A stretch of 64,000 bases of DNA from Craterostigma plantagineum (GCA_027422505.1 JAPQWV010001346.1:31001-95000), one strand, 5' to 3'; positions 23,130 to 34,671 are shown, numbered from the stretch's first letter. The notes: a model not told the origin generated them from the sequence alone. Program-made: numbers and translations.

Positions 23130-24543
23130 AGAACAAATATTACCTAAAATGATGAATGAAATAAGAAATTATGTTGACAACATTGTTCCGGATCTTCGTC
23201 AGGCTGCCAGACAATTTGTTGACGGGATAGAGCTTAAGATAGATACGGATGTGGAATCAGCTGCCCAAAGGTTCACTAATCTGCATGCAAGGCACAATCG
23301 CCAGATTACCGTACTAAATGATTTGACAACGAAGATCAACCAGAATTACTCTGAATTCCAACAGAGATTATCCAATATAGAGCAGACACTTGGTATGTGA
23401 ACAGTTTTTCCAGAATAGAATACAACGTTACTACATATAACTCCACATACAAATTTTTTTGACAGGAAAAATCAGGCCTACACATGGTGGCAACCAGCCA
23501 GAAGAAATCGTAACTGACAGTCCTTTAACAAAGGAACCATTACTTTTCGCAAAGAGAAAGCGCTCCAACATTTCCAAAGAATCCACGCATACTCCATTGC
23601 AGAAACGATCTAAGAACAAAACTACAAACCAATTGGACGGACTACGTTTCAGTTAGAAAAAAGTCCCGAAAGACAAAATCCTTGCCATGAATGTGAAGAA
23701 GCTCTCAAAATTGCTCCCCCGCGAATCAGCAGCAATCGGAACAATGAACCATGACGATTCTATCAATACAATATTAGGAGAAGAGCGTGGCTTCTAATTC
23801 TTCAAAGATATTATGACAAAGGGAAGTTGGCTACAACAATTATAGCATTTCGTGTTAACTGGCTTCAAATTGTTATAATATATTTTCTTCTGCAACAACA
23901 CGTAGACGAATGCTTGCGTGGATTTATCGAGAACAGGCGCATACAAAGTTCCCAAAGTCAAGGGTTTCTTTTATGAGCACAACATTTAACCAGATAATTC
24001 GACGGAACTCAAAGGTGACGGACATACAGTCCTATCCGCCATTCGCCCATAGGTATTGTTGAGAATTGGCCATATGTCCATGGCAGGAGTCGGACCTTAT
24101 AGTTATTCCAGTGAACATTAATGAGTGTCACTGGATATTATGCATTAGAAAACGATTAATATTAGTACACGACTCTGACCCTGTTGACAAGGATATGAGA
24201 TTCTTTGAAAAAGCGTTTCAAAAAACACGACTTACAATCCCATTTATTCTTCGAGACTTGCGCATGACTGACTCGATCGTGTACTTCAATCTTTACCTGA
24301 CTTCCCCCACCAGGCTATAAGGTAATACAAGTTCCTTAATGTTTGTAATCTGTAGACTTAATGCTTCGTAAAATAAATAGTCTTTTTTCAATGTGAATTA
24401 GCGGCAAATGTGGTGTATACATGATGCGATCGGCATTTTCATTGATGTTTGCAGAAAACGATGTGCATGATGTTTCACCCGAGATGATTAAGGAGTTCAG
24501 AGAACTCCTTACCGTCTCAAAATTCTTCAACAACTGGTTTTAG
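23130..24543 (+). pseudogene. Ulp1-like cysteine protease gene, copy 2 (C-terminal part)
   Basis: Parts in order: a coiled-coil exon (23149-23400, MMNEIRNYVDNIVPDLRQAA); a basic, NLS-like exon (about 23463-23656, AKRKRSNISK); the shared HVDECLRGFIE segment (about 23898-23935, versus HVDECMRGFIE in copy 1); and the protease core. His is in NECHWILCI (about 24130), Asp in VHDSD (about 24170), Gln in PHQAI and Cys at 24409-24411 in SGKCGVYM, after an 80-bp intron (24322-24401). The stop is at 24541-24543. Frameshifts around 23655, 24000 and 24290 suggest decay. DUF1985 is not seen on this side. It belongs to the same family as 5716-8589. Confidence 0.65.
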
Positions 24544-25200
24544 CTCTTGGGCAAAAAACTAGTAATGAACATCTTATTATTACTTCGCTATATATTACAC
24601 TATATTATGTAATTTCCAAAAATGTTTTTCGTACAATACTTTTGCCATATAAACTTATGCACTATGCTTCAATGCTCATGTTACAATAATATGACCACAA
24701 CTATCAGGCACCACGCATACTACAAATCATTGTAGCCATTCCAAACTCACCAAGCCGTATGACCGTATACTGTATATTATGTTTTAAGTATTCTTTAAAG
24801 TGTAGGTACAAAGATAATATGACAATAATTCGATATTAAACAAGATACCTAAGTTATGCCAGCAAAGGCACGATAAAATATAAGACAATGTGGATACGGG
24901 ACCTATTATGTTTAAATTGGTTGATCGTCGCTGAAATGACTGGCGTGTATGACTGTAGTCCGTGCACTCTCTTCGCATTCACATAAGGGATATTAAAGAA
25001 AACGATTTAATTAGCTAAATAGGTAGCTAACGAAGAGTAATATACAAAGGTCATTGTTTGACCACATGTCATCATAGCTCTTCAACTTCGTCAATTTTCT
25101 ATGTGAAACCCAAAAATATAGTCATAGAGAGAAAGAGAAAGAAAGATGTTGTCATCTATGGGTTTCTACTTCAGTGTTTATGCCATTTTCCTTTACCATA
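24544..25200. other. Noncoding stretch
   Basis: Nothing recognisable. AT-rich sequence without long frames or clear repeats. Confidence 0.5.
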
Positions 25201-26180
25201 AATGATTCATTCCCCTTCGCCGCAAGCGGATTCTTGCACCACCAATTGGTCTAGTCTCTGTTGTTATGTTACATTTCAACGGAAAAAGAAAATCAAGGAA
25301 AAAGGAAAAGTGACTATCTTTGAACAAGGAAGCGACTCTATTAGGTGCTTTATGCAACGCGCTTTCATCTTAGTTCCAAACATATCGACAGTTGAGATCA
25401 ACTGAGGAGAAGCTGAGTGAGCTGATCGAGTTCCCCTTCCGTTCACTGAAATCAAAAGTACCCACGCACATTAACGAAGACTCCGTTTCTGGTAAGAAAT
25501 TTCTCTTTGTCTTCAACTATCAGATCGAGGAGATCTTCCAATTTACTTTCGTTTTAATTTCCTGTAGAGTGAGCTTACTCCGTTGTGGTCTTCCTTTCCT
25601 GAGTACGGATCTCCTCTTTCAGATTCCAGATTGGAGTCTGGTCTTGGAGTCGAATACATGAGCACCAGAGGTATATCCATTTTGGTTCACATGGTCATGT
25701 TCTCTTGGTCTCATTACTATTTTCTTATCGCGATTAACGTCCACATCTACACTGTCTAGCCAAGGCCCCTGGCTTGTGATATTGATTGTTGAAACTGTTT
25801 CATGTTTTATCACATAAATTTCAGATCTGGGTTTTGTTTGTTTGATTATGCCCTCTGTGAAGGACTTATCGAAAATAACGACCATTGGGTCCAAGCTGAA
25901 GCGATTCTCTGGCGCCTTCCATATGTTCTATGAAATGCGTAGCTTAATCCTTCCTCTTGATGTGCACCATTTGAATTTTGCGATGAACCGCGTTGTCAAT
26001 TGGCTAAATTCACTTAGAGTCCGTTTGGATTCGTATTTGAACTCGCTGATTTCAGGCATTAGAATTTCGAAATTCGGATTTCAGCTTCGAGCTCCTGAAG
26101 CAACTCCCCTATGCATTGCAGCTTCACTGAGTGAGCTTGAGCTCGAGACTTTAGTTGCTTATGTGCTCAGCTTCGGATGA
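25201..26180 (+). other. Unrecognised short open frames, possible decayed gene
   Basis: Several modest plus-strand frames follow each other: 25202-25405, 25392-25661 and 25842-26180. The last is 112 codons and Leu-rich, with SKITTIGSKLKRFSGAFHMF. Sequences resembling splice sites lie between some of them. I do not recognise the product. It could be a decayed host gene or chance frames in a GC-moderate region. Confidence 0.25.
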
Positions 26181-26815
26181 CTCTTTTCAGACTTATGAGT
26201 CGTCTTATTACTCGAATCTCAGTGCGATTGCTTGCTATGCGGAGCATTATGGATTTTCTGTTTTTAGGCATCCTTTGCAAGCTTCACGCCTTCTACTGCA
26301 TACCACCTGAAAAGAGTCTTCACTCGCACAAGCGGATGACTTTTTAGCTTATGAGTCTTTTATGACTCAATTTCCTTGCTATGCGGAGAAGTAGACGGAG
26401 TCAACTAACCTAACTCCTAAACGTGATAGAGGTGCTAAACTTAGCAACGTACTTAATGTGTTGCCTAAAACATAGCATTGAACTCCCAATTAGAGAGTGA
26501 AACTAAAGAATGTGATGATTAAACAAACTACGAGGAGTTTCTATGCAATTTTTAACCACATGTAGCTTGGTACGTTTTGTTGAACCATTGGGAGATTTTA
26601 TGCATTTTACCCTAATTCCTAATAAAAACTACATAAAATATTTCGACAAACTAGAAGTTAGCACATACAATGCATGTGCAATTTTACAGTTATTTAAAAA
26701 AATTCAATTTTAAAGTAAGGATAAAATTTTAACAAACTAAAATATTAAGGATAAAATTGTAAAAATATTTTACAGACAAATTGAAGTTTGACCACCTAAA
26801 GTCTTTTCTATAATA
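26181..26815. other. Noncoding, with a degenerate duplication
   Basis: Phrases around 26175-26250 (GGATGACT, CTTATGAGTC, TTGCTATGCGGAG) recur in the same order at about 26333-26388, an imperfect duplication about 150 bp apart. The rest is AT-rich with nothing recognised. Confidence 0.45.
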
Positions 26816-28563
26816 CTAGTATATTTAGCACACCCGATGTGTGTGGCTATATAAATGTATAATATTAATTTATATTAAGTTAATTTTAATATGTGAAATT
26901 ATAATATTAAGTTTAATTTTCTATTACTTTTAAGAATATAAAAAATGAATTTTGAGGGTACAATTGGGATTTAAATCAACTTCCTTAGATTTGAAAAGCT
27001 CGACAAAAATTAAATTTGTTTCAATGATATTTCGCTAAAGAAGTTGGATTGATGTTCCAATTCGTATAATAAGTTGGATTGACGTATAAGCATACATGTA
27101 ATAGCATTATTAGGGAAATAGTATTTTTAGCACACCCTTCAATAAAATAAAATTAATTATTATTGAATAGTATTAATAAATAATATATTAAAAATAGAAT
27201 TTGTTAGTTATTATGATATTGTTGAAGGTATGTGGTTTAATAACTTTGGTTGTAAGTGTTGAAAAAATCCGTTTGGTCAATTAAGACAGACCAATTGACA
27301 GTTTTTATACATCCTAAATTCGTTATAAAAGAGTAAAGACTAGTATTTCTGGACACCTTACGTACGGCTGGGGAAATATAGCGAAATACCGATATACCGT
27401 CCTTATCGTATCGAAACGTACCGAAAATATCGAAAATTCTGGTATATCAAAGTTTTTGATAAGGTCTGATACCGTACCAAAAATTTTTGGTACGGTGATG
27501 GTGTGAATTGGTATAATTGGTATACCAAAAATTTTTAATCTTCTTAAGATTAAAAATTTTAGTATTTCAGTATAATTGGTATACCTAATATTTAAAATTT
27601 TCACACCATCACCGTAATATATTATATTATATTATTTCAAAAAATATGAAATGAATAAAACTATTATAATAAATTTATTTAGCCCATAAATTATTAACTA
27701 TACCAACTTTCTAAGATTATTAAAGCCCACCACATTTTACTTACTAAGGAGACTTGACTAAAAAATGTAAATTATTTAAGATTATTTTATGAATTAAAAA
27801 TCTTTTTATTTTGGAAAATATGGTAATAATCCATCTTATTGGGGCCTAAGGAGTTTGAATTGACCAAAAATTCGAAAACAACGAATTAACGAGTTACGTG
27901 ACACGCATGGTAAAAAACTCCCTGTGAATGGTATGATATCGTATCGAAATTTAAGGTATACCAAAATTTTCGTATGGTATTGGTATGATTTTTCTCGATA
28001 CCGAAATTTCGGTACGGTATACAGTATCACAGTTTTGGTACGGTATACCGTACCGAACCACCCCTAACCCTAAGTGTGTGCAATTAAATAATTACTTATT
28101 ATTAAATAGTTTTAATAAGTAATATTTAAAAATGGAATTTGGTAGTTATTATGAAGTAACGGAAGATACGTGGTTTAAGTCTTTTTTATTTTAATATATG
28201 TTGAAAAAATCTGCTTGTTCAATTGATACAGACCAATTGACGGTTTATCCTAGCCTCTCATCCTTAATATAATGTACTAGTACGTTTTCGCGCACTCTAT
28301 GCATGTGATTAAACTATATTTCTATCCTATATTATTTCTGAGATTCCTAATTTTTAGTGTTTAAGATAAACATAATTTGTTAATATAAAAGTAAAAAAAT
28401 AATGTATAAGAGTATAAGTACAATAAATAGAATTAGAAGTTATATATATATGAAAAGTATTCAATTAATTAAATTACAAATAGCAAGACTAAAATGTAAA
28501 TAAGTTCACAGACCAAATTTTGCAGTTTATAGTCACTCTAGACTAATTATATAAGAGTATAGA
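26816..28563 (-). mobile_element. Possible non-autonomous Helitron(s), reverse orientation
   Basis: On the minus strand a CTAGT lies at 26819-26815, preceded by a small CACAC/GTGTG hairpin about 10 bp inside, like a Helitron 3' end. A second, weaker end is the CTAGT at 28280-28276. A matching 5' start, TCTATACTCTTATATAATTAG, begins at 28563 on the minus strand. The pair 28277-28563 would be a 287-bp element. Hairpins are short and no second copy is available for comparison. Confidence 0.3.
27366..28066. mobile_element. hAT-like MITE with TACCG arrays
   Basis: The right end is CCGAACCACCCCTAA and the left starts GGCTGGGGAAATATAGCG. Both run inward into arrays of ATACCG/CGGTAT, which mirror each other. 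The left terminus is decayed and I could not find an 8-bp target duplication. Short minus-strand frames inside are incidental. Confidence 0.55.
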
Positions 28564-28785
28564 TAAAATAGAATAGATAAGAGTATAAAAGCATAAATAA
28601 TAAGAGTATAAAAGCATAAATATTGTTTTTTTTCTCAAAGCGAAATCGTCGTAAGCAAAATCAAAAGTCGCTGTTCCTTAATGCATCTCATGGAACTATC
28701 TGGAACACGAATCCAGACCGCTCATTGTTTCCTATCAAAACATGACCCATTGAACGGTCAAGATTGCATCTCCACGCTCCATCGC

Positions 28786-28793
28786 GAACGTTC
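28786..28793. promoter_or_regulatory. Two-unit heat-shock-element-like palindrome
   Basis: GAACGTTC has the GAAnnTTC head-to-head form bound by heat-shock factors. It lies about 11 bp upstream of a TATA box of an HSP40-family gene, which makes it a plausible but weak HSE. A third unit is not clear. Confidence 0.3.
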
Positions 28794-28803
28794 AGCGTAG
28801 CTG

Positions 28804-28811
28804 TATATATA
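28804..28811 (+). promoter_or_regulatory. TATA box of the DnaJ gene
   Basis: TATATATA lies 129 bp upstream of the ATG, leaving room for a 5' UTR of about 100 bp. No other TATA-like element is nearer the start codon. Confidence 0.55.
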
Positions 28812-28939
28812 TGACGAAGAAACAGCCCACTTTTTCGCAATCCCTCGGTCGACTCCTGTAATTCATCGCTATACGATCTTTTTTGGGTTGAAATTGATTT
28901 TTCTTGTTGGGCTCGAGCTTCTGTTGATTAGATCTAAGG

Positions 28940-30984
28940 ATGTTTGGTAGAGCTCCGAAGAAGAGTGACAACACCAGGTACTATGAGGTGTTGGGTGTTC
29001 CCAAAACGGCGTCGCCTGATGACTTGAAGAAGGCGTATAAGAAAGCCGCGATTAAGAATCATCCCGACAAAGGTGGTGATCCTGAGAAGGTAATTTGTTG
29101 GTTCTCTTCTTATGATTTCGTATCGTCTGTCTCGGTTTTGCTGGATTAGTATTTTTGAAGATCGATTGTTTCGAAATGGTATGTATTCTATAATTCGCTG
29201 GAATTGGGTTTAAAAAGTGATTAGGAAAATGAATCTCACTGTGAGTAGGTGAAGTTTATAAGACTATGTATGTAGGGGATGCAAGTGATTATGTCGCTCT
29301 GCTGATTGTGGGTTTGTTGATGCTAAAGAGATGGAGTGACTGGAACAATTCCGTCGTAATTTATATCATCTGCTGTTAGTATTCTAGTCGTTTCTTGGTA
29401 CCTTTTAAATTCGAATCTCTATATTTCCAGCCGTGGGGATAATTTTTTTGAAGTCTTAGCATGTGAAAGTGTCACTTTACTGCAGTTCAAAGAGCTTGCT
29501 CATGCCTATGAGGTCCTCAGCGACCCTGAGAAACGTGAAATCTATGATCAGTACGGAGAGGATGCACTTAAAGAAGGAATGGGGGGCGGCGGTGGTATGC
29601 ACGACCCATTCGACATCTTCTCGTCCTTCTTCGGAGGAAGCCCATTCGGTGGAGGTGAGTGACTTAACATAGTACATCGACCGTTATGATATCATCTTGT
29701 ATTTTCTGTAGCTGTGGTGTGACATGACTGTGTTCATTTTCAACGAAATAGGTGGTGGGAGCAGTAGGGGACGAAGGCAAAGACGTGGAGAGGACGTTGT
29801 ACACCCATTGAAGGTCTCTCTTGAGGACTTGTACCTTGGGACATCGAAAAAGCTATCTCTTTCGAGAAATGTGATCTGCTCTAAGTGCCAGGGGTAGGTC
29901 TTTTCTCTGTTTCATTCTCCACGAATTAAACTGTTGTTTTGTGTCTGATTGGTTTGTGATACTGATCGTAACTTTCTCTTTCATGTTTTTCAGTAAAGGA
30001 TCGAAATCGGGGGCATCATCGAAATGTAATGGCTGTCAAGGCAGTGGCATGAAGGTAACTATCAGACAGCTCGGCCCTGGAATGATTCAACAGATGCAGC
30101 ACCCTTGCAATCAGTGCAAAGGGACGGGGGAGACGATTAGCGATAAAGACAGATGCCCTCAGTGTAAAGGGGAGAAAGTTGTTCAAGAGAAGAAGGTATT
30201 GGAGGTACATGTCGAGAAGGGAATGCAAAACGGTCAGAAGATTACATTCCCAGGAGAAGCTGATGAAGCAGTATGTATCTTGGCCTTTCTTAATAGTCTC
30301 TATCCGATTTCAGTTTCCTAACTGTACTCGGTCTGTATATAGATGTGACCTTATCGGTGTTTTTTTTTTTTCTTTCAGCCCGACACTGTCACGGGGGACA
30401 TTGTGTTTGTGCTTCAGCAGAAGGAGCATCCCAAGTTCAAGAGAAAGGGCGAGGACCTTTTTGTAGAGCACTCTCTGACTCTAACCGAGGCTTTATGTGG
30501 CTTTCAGTTCGTATTAGCTCACTTGGACGGCAGGTCGCTGCTCATCAAATCTCAGCCCGGGGAAGTTGTGAAGCCTGGTGAGTGATTCTTTCTTAGCAAC
30601 ACTGATTTATGTAAGGGTTTTTGGCTGGTAACTGAGTTGTAATTTTGTGTCCCTTTCGAAGATTCGTACAAGGCAATCAACGACGAAGGGATGCCAATGT
30701 ATCAGAGGCCCTTCATGAAGGGCAAGCTGTACATCCACTTCAACGTTGAGTTCCCCGATTCTCTTTTGCCCGAGCAAGTTGAGGCTCTTGTGAAGATTCT
30801 TCCTCCCAAGCCACAGTCTCAGCTGACCGACATGGAGATTGATGAGTGCGAAGAAACAACCCTTCACGACGTCAACATTGAGGAAGAGATGCGAAGGAAA
30901 GCGCAGCAGCAGCAAGAGGCGTACGACGAGGACGATGAAGATGCTCACGGCGGTGCTCAAAGGGTTCAATGTGCCCAACAGTAG
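28940..30984 (+). CDS. Type I DnaJ/HSP40 co-chaperone, six exons, 419 aa
   Basis: A cytosolic J-protein that hands substrates to HSP70 and stimulates its ATPase. Exons are 28940-29089, 29486-29654, 29752-29893, 29994-30270, 30379-30577 and 30662-30984. All introns are GT-AG and the joined length is 1260 bp. The J domain (residues about 12-75) contains HPDKGG with the essential HPD. A Gly/Phe-rich segment follows ([15 protein letters not shown]). Four zinc-binding repeats are [24 protein letters not shown] and CPQCKGE. The C-terminal substrate domains follow, then an acidic tail ending VQCAQQ. The last four residues form a CaaX farnesylation signal, as in plant J2/J3 (ANJ1-like) proteins. No lesion is seen. 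It is the only clearly intact host gene in the window. Confidence 0.95.
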
Positions 30985-31395
30985 CATATTACTTTGAATG
31001 AGTGATTTCAATTGAGCTTTGATTAAAGGGGGCGAAGACTATTATATACCAAAGACCTTATTGAAGATTGATGATGTGCTTTTGTGCTTTGCTGTTTGGA
31101 GTTTTAACTATTGCTGCTTGAACCTATTAAGAATCATCTTATGGATGTGAGTTCGGGTTTATTGGAATCATTAACCGATTGACTGAACTAGGAATGAGAT
31201 ATTGAAGGGACAAACTACTGGAAAATTAATGACTTGTTACACATAATGAGCTGAGCTCTGTGATATACGGAGTAACTGACATAATGGATAAAGGGGAGGC
31301 ATAAAACTAAATTTAATCATCACTTAGAATCAAAGTTCGAACTATACAATTTAGTCGAATATTTATCCTCTCTCTCTCCATCGAAAAAACTCTTC
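30985..31395. other. 3' flank of the DnaJ gene
   Basis: It contains the presumed 3' UTR of the DnaJ gene. No canonical AATAAA is obvious close to the stop. Nothing else is recognised before the Athila-derived sequence starts near 31396. Confidence 0.5.
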
Positions 31396-32183
31396 TATCT
31401 CCTATTCGTGAACCTACTTGATCGTTTTCTGAAATGACCCGATTCCTTGTATAAGCATGCCCATAAGTCTTTTGTAAGATATAGGTCTTGGTAATAAGTA
31501 TCCCTAGGTACACGGCATTCGCTGTGACGATGTATTCATTGCGACAAAAGCCAAACTTTAATGTTCAGGGAATAAGGGCAGTGCACAAAAATAGAACGTA
31601 ACTAAGGCGAAAGGGCAGAAAATGAAAGGGAACTGAGTCGAGAGGGTCGGGTAGAAAAGTCTAGGATTTCAGAGCGAGAACGTTGAGTCTTATGTTGGAG
31701 CATGTGACTGTGAGTTTGATCATGCTATGTTCTTTTATATTTTTCGCTTACGTGTCCTAGCTCTAAGGTTACGTGTTCATTATGCATGTTTGTCGCTTCA
31801 TGATTACTCGACCCGTTTTTCCCCCAAGAAGACCCTCATATTTATGCTTGCCACTTTAAGTAGTAGATATGCGATTAACTTGCAAATTTATGGCAGGGGT
31901 AAGGCTAGTGCACGAATTGAACGATTCACTATATGCTAGCCTATACACTGACTGGTTTTGAGCGGATCCCTGTGAGGTAAGAGTCTCGATTGGCAGTGCG
32001 AAGGAAGTTTAGGTCGACAAGTGCAAGTCATTAGTGTGATGTCCAAGATTATTCGCTTGATTCCGTTTCGTGCTTTCTAGCTTTGATGATAAATTGCGAA
32101 CGATCGTGTCGTTATCTTGATTTGACGCCTTCTCTGACTTCTAATTTACTTGAGGACAAGCAAATGTTAAGTGTTGGGAGGTT
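31396..32183 (+). mobile_element. 3' internal end of a second Athila-like copy
   Basis: The sequence matches 45570-46367, the region before the 3' LTR of the main Athila-like element, at roughly 95% by eye. It includes the purine-rich stretch before the LTR (GTTGGGAGGT here, GGGGGAGGT there). It is joined directly to the LTR at 32184, so that LTR serves as the 3' LTR of this remnant as well as the 5' LTR of the downstream element. No coding sequence is expected; short frames are incidental. Confidence 0.8.
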
Positions 32184-34671
32184 TGATAAACGTATTTTAA
32201 TATGTTTATTGTAGTAATTATGGGTGCTATAGTAGAATTTCCGTGGTCATTTTATGCATTTAATTGCTCTATTTACACCTATTTGGATATTATTGAACCT
32301 TAGGACAGCTTCCGGGCGAAAAGGAGCGAAAACGAGGCAAAACGGAGTAAAAACGATGGAAATAGGCATGTGACACGGCCGTGACACAAGTGCACAAGGC
32401 CGTGACAAGGGACAGAGTACTACACTGAAGAACGTCCGGCCGTGACCCAAATTGCACTAGGCCGTGACACCTGGCAGTAAGCTTCGAAGGTTATACTGGA
32501 TGATGTCACGGTCGTGACACCCAATGCACTTGGCCGTGACACTTGGCAGAGAGTCGAAGTTCAGTACGTCACGGCCGTGACACCTAGTGCACTTGGCCGT
32601 GACACTTGGCAGAAAGCGCGAGAGGCAAAATTATGACTGTCAGACCCGACCCAATATATTGCGGTTTTCTAAAATGTACCCCAAACCCGATCATAAAAAT
32701 CTTAACCCGATAGATTGCGGTTTGCTTATGTGCGGTTGGACTGGGGCGGTTTTCGCGGTTTTAATATTTATTTTTATCATAGCGAAAATTAAGGTAATAT
32801 TCTAAAGTATAGATAGAGCAAAAAGGTATATCATTAACCTATTTACAAATATAAAAGTTTATATACAGAAATGTTATTATCATAGTAATAAGTAATAGTA
32901 ACTGATAATAAAAGTCCGATAAGAAGCTTGATTAAAAGCTCATATTCATTGTTCACGATCGGCTTTTGGTAAAGCAACTAAAGCAGGTGTCTCATTTTGA
33001 TTTAAAATTTTCTCATACAAAAAATAAATTTTTATTTTAAAATTTGAACTTGCCTTCTATAAACATCTAAGTGTTGTATTGGATAGACACGTAATTTTTT
33101 ACATAATATTTAATTTCTTTTAAAAAAAATCATCATTTAGAACTTAGCTTTACGCAATTTATTAAGGCTATGTCCTTGTATCCAATTCCCCTTTCGAAGA
33201 AACAAATTATTTATTTCAAAATTTTAAGTAGCCTTCTATAAACTTCAAGTGTATAATTGTTGATTCCAATTCCGAACAAATGAGGATAGTTGCATTGGAT
33301 AAACATATAAAAATAATTTTCACTACATAATATCTATTTTTTCATGAAAAAGACATTTAGAGCTTAGCTTTACGCAACGTGTTATGATGAGTCGATGTTC
33401 TTGTACTATAGTAAATAATATTGTTGGCCTCGCTACTATTATGAGTTATATCTATTTTTTGAAATATTGAATAAAATATAGTAAAATTTTAGTATAATTG
33501 CGGTTGGGTGCGGTTTTATGCGGTTTTAAAAATACAAAACCAAACCCGATTGCAAAATATGCGGTTTTACTTTTTAAAACCCAAACCAACCGATCAAACC
33601 GTTAACCCGACACTTGCGATTTGGGTTGGGTTGGGTCGATTGGGTGGGGCGGTCCGATGGGTTAAATGCTCACCCCTAACTGTCACGGCCGTGAAGGCCC
33701 ATGTCCCAGGCCGTGACAGTAGGGAATTTCGGTATCAAAGCCCAAATTCGACTCAGAAAGAGGGGACACCAGATATCAACCCTAATCAATTAAGAGACGA
33801 AATAGCGGCAAAGAACAGGGAAACACGTCCCGGAGCGCAAGAGACGGATTAACGGTGAATTCCACACAGAATTGAACGAAGAACGAAGATCCTTCCACGA
33901 GATCATCTCAGATCCATCAGTAGGAAAGATCATGAGTTCTTCGCCTTTATTTCTTATTTCTTTTGTTGTTTTTCCTTCAATTATGAGTAGCTAATTTCCC
34001 TATGTATTTGGGAGTAGATGACCGCTAGGGTATTTCGTAGTTAAGACATATAATTATCGTGACTCTGTGTTTTGACTATTTATCGTTCTATGAAGTTGTT
34101 TCGTTACTTTAATTTGTCTATGTGTTAAAGTGATCATGTGGAAAATCATTTAGGGCGACAACTAAATAACGATTAGCCCATTCGTAGAAGATAGGATTCG
34201 AGTATAGGGCGAAAGCAAATACTCGATCATTGCCGTTAGTAATTACTGAATCTTAGATCCCCGCGAGCGTTTAGGGCGACAGCAAACTCGTGAGCGGGTT
34301 GGAAATTACCGCGATTTAGTCTTAATCATGTAGGAGCGTTTTTATTGTCTTAGCCGATAGTACCTAGCGGGATTCGAATCCCGAGCACATCTTTATCATC
34401 TGAAACTCTCGTATCAATTAGTCATGTTCTTTGAATGTCTAGTTGCTTTAGGTTTGGTCTGTTAGGTTAATTCATAAAACAATCGGCGTATTTTATTTAG
34501 GCTAGATATCGAGTTGATAGGTCATTACTAGTACTCAGTTTATTCCTCGGGTTCGATACTTGTTTACTCACTTTACTGCACTACTCACGATAGGTGCACT
34601 GCCTATCGCACGTTGGTGATAGTAATTAGGTATTCGTTTTATATTATCACTTGTCGCACTTGCAAATCATA
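32184..34671 (+). repeat. Athila-like 5' LTR (contains an insertion)
   Basis: It starts TGATAAACGTATTTTAATA, identical in start to the 3' LTR at 46368. U3 carries repeated GTCACGGCCGTGAC-like palindromes (32370-32620). The right border is inferred from the related solo LTR at 36271-37953 and placed near GCAAATCA at 34671; this is uncertain. Without the insertion at 32643 the LTR is about 1.45 kb. No tRNA-complementary PBS was recognised after it. Confidence 0.65.
32643..33677. mobile_element. Insertion of about 1.04 kb inside the Athila 5' LTR
   Basis: Comparison with the 3' LTR (46820-46850) shows extra sequence here. ACTGTCA occurs on both sides (32636-32642 and 33679-33685), a 7-bp perfect or 8-bp one-mismatch duplication. 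The right end, in reverse, is AGGGGTGAGCATTTAACCC, hAT-like. Both ends run into GCGGTTT arrays. The left terminus does not show the matching AGGGGTG, so the class is tentative. Confidence 0.6.

Noticed and set aside
28276..28340. Strong Helitron 3' hairpin at the second CTAGT
   Set aside because: Only a very short stem can be drawn, so it is kept only as a weak alternative end.
34365..34390. tRNA-like T-arm: CGGGATTCGAATCCCG
   Set aside because: A perfect palindrome resembling a tRNA B box, but no A box, anticodon arm or acceptor stem is present around it. It lies inside the Athila LTR.
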